From Acidobacteriaceae bacterium (GTDB lineage: Bacteria > Acidobacteriota > Terriglobia > Terriglobales > Acidobacteriaceae), in the NCBI GenBank assembly GCA_003142935.1, contig PLOG01000217.1, positions 43,834-91,474 on the forward strand: a stretch of DNA of 47,641 nucleotides, given 5' to 3'. The position numbers and the translations under genes are program-made. Every line of letters begins with the position of its first letter. The stretch's first letter is position 1. The notes beneath the pieces are model-generated. The model saw only the letters and a program-made list of their open reading frames with translations, did not search any database and had not been told where the DNA came from. This document shows, piece after piece, positions 8,738 through 16,156 of the stretch.

Positions 8738-10378
8738 ATGAAGAAGAATCTCAAGAACAAGATTGCTCTAATTATTGCAGTGCTGCTGATTTGCCTCTAT
8801 GGAATCTTCGGGATTCCGTCGGGCCTGAGCGGAAAGGCCCTGCTCGAGGGGATGAGTGGCAGAATTCACCTCGGCCTGGATCTCCGCGGCGGCGCCCACC
8901 TGATTCTGCAGGTGAAGGTTGAGGAAGCGGTAAGCGCGGAGACAGATAACGTGGTGGCCCAGATTCAGCAGGATCTGAAGGGGGCCAGCCTCACCTATTC
9001 GCAGGTATACAAACCCGATCCAGCCAAGCCGACGCTCATTCGGGTTGAAGGCACGCCGGTGGCCAGCTCGAATGCTGTCCGCACGCTGCTGGACACCAAG
9101 TATTCCAACGAATACAACCTGGATAGCGGGTCAGACAACGCCTGGACGCTGAACATGAAGCCGACCGTGCTGAAAGCTCTCGAAGAGAAGACAGTGCAGC
9201 AGGCCATTGTTGCCCTCGGGGATCGCGTGAACGCGCTGGGCGTCAGCGAGCCTGTGATTCAGGAGTATGGCCTGGGCGCCAACGAGATTCTGGTCGAGCT
9301 GCCGGGCGTCGAAAACGAGAGCGAGATCGAAAAAATCATCCAGGGAACCAACCGCCTGGAGGTCCACGCCGTTGTCGGCGGCCCTTATAAGGACGAGCAG
9401 GATGGGCTGGCCAGTGTGGGCGGCAATTTACCGGCGGACGAGGAGTTGAAGACCTTCTCTCCCGTTTTGGCGGGCGGTTCGGAGACCGGAGGCGTGTACG
9501 TTCTCCATCGTCAGTATGTGGTGGGCGGCAGCGACTTTCGCTCCGCCGATCCTGGTGTCGATTCGAACACCGGGCGGCGGCAGGTGCAGTTCACCCTCAC
9601 CAACGAAGCCGGCGACCGGTTCTACGACTACACAAGCAAGAATGTGGGCCAGAGCATGGCCGTGGTCATGAACGACCAGGTTCGCGAGGTGGCCACCATC
9701 CAGAGCGCCATCCGCGACCGAGGCGAAATCACGGGCAGCTTTACGCAGGATGAAGTGGCCGCGCTTTCGAAGCTCCTGAGCACCGGCGCATTGCCGGCCT
9801 CTCTGGTGCAATTGGAAAAGCGGTTTGTCGGCGCGTCCCTGGGCGCGGATTCGATTCGCGAGGGAGTGATGGCGGCCGTGGTGGGCGTGCTGGTTGTAAT
9901 GATATTCATGCTCATCTATTACCGCGGCTCGGGCATCAACGCCGATCTGGCGCTGATCTTGAACCTGGTGATTTTGCTGGGCGTGCTGGGCCTTTCCAGT
10001 GCCATGTCCGGTGGCGCCAACGCGCTCACCTTGACTTTGCCGGGAATCGCCGGAGTCATTCTGACCATCGGTATGGGCGTCGACTCGAACGTTCTGATCT
10101 TTGAGCGCATTCGTGAAGAGGTGCGGGCCGGCAAGGCGCCCTCCGCTGCCGTGGACCAGGGCTTTGCCCATGCCTGGGTCACTATCGTGGATACGCACGT
10201 CACGACCATCGTTTCGGCGGCCATTCTATTCATGTTTGGCACCGGCCCGGTGAAGGGCTTCGCGGTCACCTTGACAATAGGTTTGGCCGCCAACCTTTTC
10301 ACGGCGGTGTATGTCTCCAGGGTGATCTTCGAGGCGCACCTGAACAGATTGAAGCCAGGGGAAATGGTGTCTATCTAG
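8738..10378 (+). CDS. secD: Protein translocase subunit SecD
   Basis: 'HLGLDLRGGAHLILQV', 'GADSIREGVMAAVVGVLVVMIFMLIYYRGSGINADLALILNLVILLGVL', 'GMGVDSNVLIFERIREE'. Confidence 0.96.
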   Translation: MKKNLKNKIALIIAVLLICLYGIFGIPSGLSGKALLEGMSGRIHLGLDLRGGAHLILQVKVEEAVSAETDNVVAQIQQDLKGASLTYSQVYKPDPAKPTLIRVEGTPVASSNAVRTLLDTKYSNEYNLDSGSDNAWTLNMKPTVLKALEEKTVQQAIVALGDRVNALGVSEPVIQEYGLGANEILVELPGVENESEIEKIIQGTNRLEVHAVVGGPYKDEQDGLASVGGNLPADEELKTFSPVLAGGSETGGVYVLHRQYVVGGSDFRSADPGVDSNTGRRQVQFTLTNEAGDRFYDYTSKNVGQSMAVVMNDQVREVATIQSAIRDRGEITGSFTQDEVAALSKLLSTGALPASLVQLEKRFVGASLGADSIREGVMAAVVGVLVVMIFMLIYYRGSGINADLALILNLVILLGVLGLSSAMSGGANALTLTLPGIAGVILTIGMGVDSNVLIFERIREEVRAGKAPSAAVDQGFAHAWVTIVDTHVTTIVSAAILFMFGTGPVKGFAVTLTIGLAANLFTAVYVSRVIFEAHLNRLKPGEMVSI

Positions 10379-10482
10379 GTTTTGGAACAATGCCGCCGGT
10401 CACAGTTTGCTGGCCGCCGGCGAAACAGAATTGAGAGCTGGGGCGCCGAGAGCCTCCAGCCTCCAGGAAGCGGAGAAAACCA

Positions 10483-11469
10483 GTGGAATTGTTTCACGGC
10501 GTAAATGTGGATTGGCTGGGGAAGAAGTGGTACTTCCTCGCCTTTTCAATGATTTTCAGCATCGCGGGCATTGTTTCGATGAGCATGCACTGGACGCACC
10601 CGGTCGGCGGAATGCATAGTCCTGTTCCTCTTGGCGTGGACTTCCGCGGCGGCACGGATGTGCGGGTGCAGTTCGCCCAGACTCCAAACATCGAAGCGAT
10701 TCGCCAGGCGATCGCGGCGGCCGGCATCAAGGACGCGACCATCCAGAGCATCCAGGAGGAGGTCAGCGCGGCTCCCGGCAATGACGTGCTTATCAGCCTG
10801 CCCGAGCAGACCAACGAGAACGCGCTCGACGCCGGGCGCCAGCAGATTGTCAATGCTTTGCAGGCGCACTACAACAACCCGTTCACGGTGCAGAATGTCC
10901 AGATTGTCGGCCCCACTGTAGGCCGTCAGCTTGAGACAAAGGCCGGTCTGGCCACGCTCTACTCCATGGCGGGCATGCTGGTGTATCTCTGGTTTCGTTT
11001 TCAATTGATCTATGGCGTAGCCGCGGTGGTGGCCTGCTTCCACGACACGCTGATTACCGTGGGCTTTTTCGCGCTTACCAATCAGGAGATCAGCCTGACT
11101 GTCATTGCGGCCATTCTTACCCTGGTCGGCTACTCGATGAACGACACGATTGTGGTGTTCGACCGCATTCGCGAGAACTTGCGCATGAGCCGTCGCGAGG
11201 CCCTGCCGGATGTAGTCAACCGCAGCATTAACCAGACGTTGAGCCGAACCGTGCTTACGTCGGGGCTGACCTTCCTGACGGTGCTTTCGCTGTATATTTT
11301 TGGCGGTCCAGTGTTAAAAGGCTTTTCATTCGCGCTTGTGGTGGGTATTCTAATCGGTACCTATTCATCGATCGCCGTGGCCGCTCCAATGTTGGTCGCT
11401 TGGCAGGAGTGGCGCGGGAAGCGTGGCACATCTACGGCTCTACCGGCCGCCAAGCGCGCGCGAGTGTAG
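10483..11469 (+). CDS. secF: Protein translocase subunit SecF
   Basis: 'LGVDFRGGTDVRVQF', 'VVACFHDTLITVGFFALTNQEISLTVIAAILTLVGYSMNDTIVVFDRIREN'. Confidence 0.96.
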   Translation: MELFHGVNVDWLGKKWYFLAFSMIFSIAGIVSMSMHWTHPVGGMHSPVPLGVDFRGGTDVRVQFAQTPNIEAIRQAIAAAGIKDATIQSIQEEVSAAPGNDVLISLPEQTNENALDAGRQQIVNALQAHYNNPFTVQNVQIVGPTVGRQLETKAGLATLYSMAGMLVYLWFRFQLIYGVAAVVACFHDTLITVGFFALTNQEISLTVIAAILTLVGYSMNDTIVVFDRIRENLRMSRREALPDVVNRSINQTLSRTVLTSGLTFLTVLSLYIFGGPVLKGFSFALVVGILIGTYSSIAVAAPMLVAWQEWRGKRGTSTALPAAKRARV

Positions 11470-11768
11470 GGATTGGCAGTGCGTCCTGAGCAAACGGGTA
11501 CAGACAACCGTGCGCAAGGGGAGGTTTTCTTGAGTCAGGCGCCACTTGATTCAACCGGCTTTGGGCGCGGTAACGGGATCACGTCGGTGCAGCCATGGGA
11601 AGATGTGGGAGACAAGAATTGCACCAGTTTTTGCAGCAGGCTTTGCAGGTGAGGCGTTGTTCTGATAAGGTGAACACGCTTCTAAAGGGACGATTTTTGA
11701 GCACGGGAACATTTGCGGTTCTCGCGGTGTCTAATTAGAAGTAACCAACACCCGATTCGAGGCTGGCC

Positions 11769-12485
11769 ATGTTTGAAGATTCTACGTTTGAATCCGGAGG
11801 CAGGATCAAGACCAAGAGCGGCCGTTGGATGATGTTCACAGGCATCGTCAACGGTTCCATCCTTGTGCTTCTTATCCTTATTCCGCTGATCTATCCCGAG
11901 GCGTTGCCCAAGGGCGCCATGCAGACCTTGCTTTTTGCTCCGCCTCCGCCGCCCCCTCCGCCTCCGCCTCCGCCTCCACCCGAGGTCGTGCACATTGTCC
12001 ATGTGCAGTCGGAGATGATGAACAACCAGCTGACTGCGCCCACGCGAATTCCACATAACATCACCATCGTGGCCGAGAAGGAAGCCCCACCCTCCACTTT
12101 CGGCGTGGCCGGAATGGAAGGCCTTGGTGGAAGCGCCAGCGGCGTGACCGACAGCATGTTTAACCAGGCCAACAAGGTAAAGGTCGCCCCGCCCAAAAAA
12201 GTGAGCATCTCGGCCGGCGTCATGGTCGGCATGCTGATCCAGAAGACGCAGCCGATCTATCCGCCGATCGCCAAGGCTGCCCGCGTCTCTGGCACGGTGG
12301 TGCTCCAGGCTACCATCTCCAAGGCGGGAACGATTGAAAACCTGCACGTCATCAATGGGCCGGCCATGTTGCAGCAGGCTGCGATGGATGCCGTGAGGTC
12401 CTGGCGCTACAGACCCTACCTGCTCAATAATGAGCCGGTAGAGGTAGAAACCACGGTGAACGTGATCTTCACCCTGGGCGGATGA
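11769..12485 (+). CDS. Energy transducer TonB
   Basis: N-terminal TM, 14-Pro run, C-terminal TonB domain 'QPIYPPIAKAARVSGTVVLQATISKAGTIENLHVINGPAMLQQAAMDAVRSWRYRPYLLNNEPVEVETTVNVIFTLGG'. Confidence 0.92.
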   Translation: MFEDSTFESGGRIKTKSGRWMMFTGIVNGSILVLLILIPLIYPEALPKGAMQTLLFAPPPPPPPPPPPPPPEVVHIVHVQSEMMNNQLTAPTRIPHNITIVAEKEAPPSTFGVAGMEGLGGSASGVTDSMFNQANKVKVAPPKKVSISAGVMVGMLIQKTQPIYPPIAKAARVSGTVVLQATISKAGTIENLHVINGPAMLQQAAMDAVRSWRYRPYLLNNEPVEVETTVNVIFTLGG

Positions 12486-12495
12486 CAGACACCCT

Positions 12496-12532
12496 GGCTC
12501 CCTGTTGATTCTTGACAGGGAGCCTAGCTTTT
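12496..12532 (+). terminator. Intrinsic terminator after tonB
   Basis: Perfect 10-bp stem GGCTCCCTGT (12496-12505)/ACAGGGAGCC (12515-12524), then a T-rich tail tagctttt. Confidence 0.75.
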
Positions 12533-12628
12533 GACCTGAATGCGAATCGTCAAAGAGCCGCATTCCCAGCAGTCCGCCGCGGCGGATAGTCTTCAGTTCA
12601 CAAGAAACTCCTTAGGAGGAACGATTCA

Positions 12629-13369
12629 GTGATTCTCGCTCAACTCGCACACTTCGCTACGCATACGGTCAGCAGCCTGGCACTTTTCCAGGATGAGCAG
12701 ACGGTCAGCTTCAGCCCCATGGGGCTGTGGGATCATATGGGATGGGCTGTTCGCGCCATCGCCATCACGCTTTTCATCGAGTCGATCTGGTCGCTGGCCG
12801 TTATGATCGACCGTTACCTGTACTTCTCTGCCGCCCGCAAGCAGTCGCGCGAGTTCGCGCCTAAGGTTGCCGGCGCATTGAAGGACAGCAAGCTGGAAGA
12901 GGCGATCAAGATCGCCGACCGTAACAAGAAGTCCCACCTGGCCGAGGTCGTCACGGCTGGTTTGCAAGAGTTCCGCGCTTCTGGTGGCACCGCTACCGAG
13001 GAGACCATCGCGAGCTCCGGCCGTGCGTTGGAGAGGGCTGAGGCCATCGTTCACGCCAAACTGAAGAGGGGCCTCTCGGTTCTCGCCACCATCGGCGCAA
13101 CCGCTCCCTTCGTCGGACTGCTCGGCACCGTCATCGGCATTCTGCACGCCTTTCAGCAGATCGCCACTCAGAAGACTTCGGGCATCGGCGCAGTTGCCGG
13201 CGGCATCTCGGAAGCCTTGGTCACCACCGCCTTCGGGTTACTGGTCGCCATCCCCGCCGTCATGACCTTCAACTACTTCACCGGTCGTGTCGAGAATTTC
13301 GACGTGGAGATGGATAACTCCTCCAGCGAACTCGTCGACTACTTCATCAAGCAGAGCCACAAGCGCTAA
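12629..13369 (+). CDS. MotA/TolQ/ExbB proton channel family protein
   Basis: 'RGLSVLATIGATAPFVGLLGTVIGILHAFQQIATQKTSGIGAVAGGISEALVTTAFGLLVAIPAVMTFNYF'. Confidence 0.92.
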   Translation: MILAQLAHFATHTVSSLALFQDEQTVSFSPMGLWDHMGWAVRAIAITLFIESIWSLAVMIDRYLYFSAARKQSREFAPKVAGALKDSKLEEAIKIADRNKKSHLAEVVTAGLQEFRASGGTATEETIASSGRALERAEAIVHAKLKRGLSVLATIGATAPFVGLLGTVIGILHAFQQIATQKTSGIGAVAGGISEALVTTAFGLLVAIPAVMTFNYFTGRVENFDVEMDNSSSELVDYFIKQSHKR

Positions 13370-13525
13370 GCGAGGCGACTGTCGGTTCGAGCGAGAACCT
13401 TCGGGGGCGGGAGAACCTGAAATCTCTCCTGCCCACCGCTTTCGACCTCGCGCAGACTACGCCTGCTTTCCAGCAATGCCGGAAGCCATCCGGGACGGAA
13501 ATTCAAAGGCAACGGAGTTTTAACA

Positions 13526-13966
13526 ATGGGAATCGCGGTTCGTAACGAAGGCTCCAAGGTTAACTCGAATATCAACGTCACACCCATGGTGGATGTGATG
13601 CTGGTACTGCTGATCATCTTCATGGTGATCACCCCCATGCTCCAGAACAAGGTCCAGATCGATATGGCGCAAGTGGACAACGCCGTTGCCATGCCCGACG
13701 CTGACAAGGAAGACGCCATTGTGGTCGCTGTCACTCGCGATGGTGGTTTGTTCCTGGGGCAGGACAAGGTCGCTCCCGATCAGCTCGGCCGGATGGTGGC
13801 AGACAAGCTGGCTGATAAGCCAGGCAAAACGATCTATGTTCGCGCGGATGCGCGGGCGCAGTATAAGGCGGTCGAAGACGCCATCGACGACGTTCGCACT
13901 GCCGGCGTGGATGAAGTGGGCTTGCTGACCCAGAAAAAGGCCGGCGACCTCGCAGGTGGCGAATAA
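13526..13966 (+). CDS. ExbD/TolR biopolymer transporter (first copy)
   Basis: 'SNINVTPMVDVMLVLLIIFMVITPMLQ'. Confidence 0.92.
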   Translation: MGIAVRNEGSKVNSNINVTPMVDVMLVLLIIFMVITPMLQNKVQIDMAQVDNAVAMPDADKEDAIVVAVTRDGGLFLGQDKVAPDQLGRMVADKLADKPGKTIYVRADARAQYKAVEDAIDDVRTAGVDEVGLLTQKKAGDLAGGE

Positions 13967-14020
13967 GTCTGCCGTTGTGCTGGCTCTTAACGATTTCAAG
14001 TAAACGAGGAGTTTGAAACC

Positions 14021-14458
14021 ATGTCAATGACGACTGGAGGCGGGGGAGGCTACTCGTCCGACATCAATGTTACGCCCATGATCGACATTCTGCTGGTGCT
14101 GTTGATCATCTTCATGGTCATCGTGCCGGTGACTCCAAAGGGCCTGGATGCGCTGGTGCCCCAGCCGCCCAAGAACCCTGAGAAGCAGCAGCAGCCCAAT
14201 GACCGCACCATCGTCGTTCAGGTTCTGTATCGTCCCGGCGCGCCGCCGGCATACAAGATCAACGAGACGGATGTGGCCAAGACCGATTTGCTGTCCAGGC
14301 TGACAGAGATTTACGCCAACCGTGCCGAGCGCGTCATGTTCGTCAGGGGCGACGACGATCTCAACTTCGCCTATATTGCCGAAGTGATCGATATCGGCCG
14401 TGCGGCCAACGTGGATCACATCGGGTTGATGACGCCGAAGATTCAGGCTGGCCAATAG
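14021..14458 (+). CDS. ExbD/TolR biopolymer transporter (second copy)
   Basis: 'SDINVTPMIDILLVLLIIFMVIVPVTPKGLDALVPQ'. Confidence 0.92.
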   Translation: MSMTTGGGGGYSSDINVTPMIDILLVLLIIFMVIVPVTPKGLDALVPQPPKNPEKQQQPNDRTIVVQVLYRPGAPPAYKINETDVAKTDLLSRLTEIYANRAERVMFVRGDDDLNFAYIAEVIDIGRAANVDHIGLMTPKIQAGQ

Positions 14459-14762
14459 CTAGGCGCCGCAGGGATTCCCAATGCAGAGGGAGTCGCTGGG
14501 TTAGCCGGTATCGGTCATGCGGTCGGCGCAGACAGAGAGTTTCAGGTGCAAGATTCAGGCTGGACGGCTGAGAAAGAGGGATGGATCGAGTTTCCCTGAT
14601 TTTCCAGAGTTTAGCCAGCCACGTCCGGAAGCGGTAAAGCCGGACGGAAACGGGAGTACAATTTTTCAATCCTGGTTTTGGGTGCTCCCGCCCGCGGCCA
14701 GTTGTAAAAAGATTCCGGGCGCGCAACCGATAGGCTCTCGCCCGAAGGAGAAGGATACGATC

Positions 14763-15599
14763 ATGAATGGACCCGCACGTATTACGGCGTTAGCGGTTAC
14801 CCTTGCCGGCATGGTGCTTTCCATGAGCGGGTGCGACCAGCTTCAAGCCCGCGACCAGTTGAACAAGGGAGTGGAAGCGTACAAGAGCGCCCACTATGAA
14901 GAGGCGATCGGTCACTTCCAGAAAGCGACGCAACTTGACCCAAGCCTGCCTATGGCAAAGACCTATCTAGCCACCGCGCTGGCCCAGAACGTTGTGCCCG
15001 GCCTGGATACCGTGGAGAACCTGAAGACCGCGAATCAGGCCATCGATATCTTCAAGGATGTTCTGGTCAAGGACCCAAGCGATGTCAATAGTTTGAAGCA
15101 GGTCGCGGGTATTTATTTCCAGATCAAGAAGCTGGATGACGCCAAGGAATGGCAGAAGAAGGTTTTGGCCGTGGACCCGAAGGATCCCGAGGCCGCATAT
15201 ACGATTGGCGTTATCGACTGGACCGAGGCACATGAAAACACTCTGACAGCCCTGCAGTCAGCCGGCGTTAACGACGATGGCGAAGGCAATTTAAAGGCGC
15301 CCAAGAAGGTGATGGAGCCTCTCAAGGCCCAGAATGGTCCGCTGGTTGACGAGGGCTTGAAGTACCTCAACGATGCGGTGGCGAATCGGGCCAACTATGA
15401 CGACGCCATGGCCTATCTCAACCTGATTTACCGGCGCAAGGCTGACGTGGATTATGGCGACACCGCCGCAGTCAAGGCAGATCTCGCCGCTGCGGAGGAT
15501 TGGCGCACCAAGGCGATGGGTACGCGTAAAGCCAACGAAGAGAAGAAGAATGCGGGTCCTGGCGGTATCACCATGGATTCGAGCGGCAACCTGAAGTAA
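14763..15599 (+). CDS. TPR-repeat lipoprotein
   Basis: 'MNGPARITALAVTLAGMVLSMSGCDQ' lipobox, then TPR-like 'NKGVEAYKSAHYEEAIGHFQKATQLDPSLPMAKTYLA'; ATG at 14763 within the longer ORF. Confidence 0.85.
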   Translation: MNGPARITALAVTLAGMVLSMSGCDQLQARDQLNKGVEAYKSAHYEEAIGHFQKATQLDPSLPMAKTYLATALAQNVVPGLDTVENLKTANQAIDIFKDVLVKDPSDVNSLKQVAGIYFQIKKLDDAKEWQKKVLAVDPKDPEAAYTIGVIDWTEAHENTLTALQSAGVNDDGEGNLKAPKKVMEPLKAQNGPLVDEGLKYLNDAVANRANYDDAMAYLNLIYRRKADVDYGDTAAVKADLAAAEDWRTKAMGTRKANEEKKNAGPGGITMDSSGNLK

Positions 15600-15624
15600 G
15601 CAATTTCGGTTCGTTCTTCAAAAG

Positions 15625-15659
15625 AAACGGCCCTTCTCTAACTGAGGGGGCCGTTTTTC
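15625..15659 (+). terminator. Intrinsic terminator after the TPR gene
   Basis: AAACGGCCC (15625-15633)/GGGCCGTTT (15648-15656), then a T tract. Confidence 0.85.
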
Positions 15660-15735
15660 TTGCGCCTTCTTTCGGCTGTCGAGGGTTTCCGAGAAGTCGA
15701 GTCGACGGCGCAGGGGACGCCATTGAGGGTTGAGA

Positions 15736-15764
15736 TTGACGCCGATTCCCGGTTTAGATATATT
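15736..15764 (+). promoter_or_regulatory. Near-consensus sigma70-type promoter
   Basis: TTGACG (15736-15741), 17-nt spacer, TATATT (15759-15764). Confidence 0.6.
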
Positions 15765-15770
15765 TGACCG

Positions 15771-15901
15771 ATGGAGATTCGAATCATCCCGGCTGTGAGC
15801 GACGCAAGTTGTTGCGTGCAGTTCAGGCTGTGTGGGTGAATCCGAAAAGATTCAACGATTCTCCACATGGCCGCGTTTCAGCCTCAGCTGACGCGGCTTT
15901 T
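15771..15901 (+). ncRNA. Candidate structured small RNA or 5' leader element ending in an intrinsic terminator
   Basis: Nested pairings TGGAGA/TCTCCA (15772-15777/15860-15865), GAATC/GATTC (15781-15785/15849-15853), ATCC/GGGT, ACGCAA-GTTG-TTGCGT (15802-15817), then terminator stem GCCGCGT/ACGCGGC with T-rich tail. Confidence 0.5.
15870..15901 (+). terminator. Orphan intrinsic terminator
   Basis: GCCGCGT (15870-15876)/ACGCGGC (15891-15897) then TTTTCTATTT; no CDS ends just upstream on this strand. Confidence 0.65.
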
Positions 15902-15955
15902 CTATTTCCAGCGTAAGAAAAAATCGCCCCATTCCGGAATACACATCAAGGTGCA

Positions 15956-16030
15956 ATGAGCTTCGCTTCTTCCCCTTCCCGGCTACACGCCTCCGCCCAG
16001 CAGCGGAGCGCTTGTTGTTGTTGTCGCTAG
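15956..16030 (+). CDS. Poly-cysteine leader peptide (uORF) upstream of the TonB-dependent receptor
   Basis: ATG...TAG encodes MSFASSPSRLHASAQQRSACCCCR*; four consecutive TGT codons (16013-16024) just before CGC TAG; absent from the ORF track because it is below 60 aa. Confidence 0.6.
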   Translation: MSFASSPSRLHASAQQRSACCCCR

Positions 16031-16156
16031 CTCACGCCCGTCCCCACACAAACTGAATGTTGAGCGCAAGACCAGGGAATCCACCGGTCCCACGCTCACC
16101 TGAACGCGCCGGCCTCTCGATAGGCCGCACATGCAACCCACTTCCTCGGAGGCAAC

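Noticed and set aside
15638-15868. 76-aa minus-strand ORF in the intergenic region before the TBDR
   Set aside because: Overlaps the TPR-gene terminator and the candidate structured RNA; no SD or domain signal.
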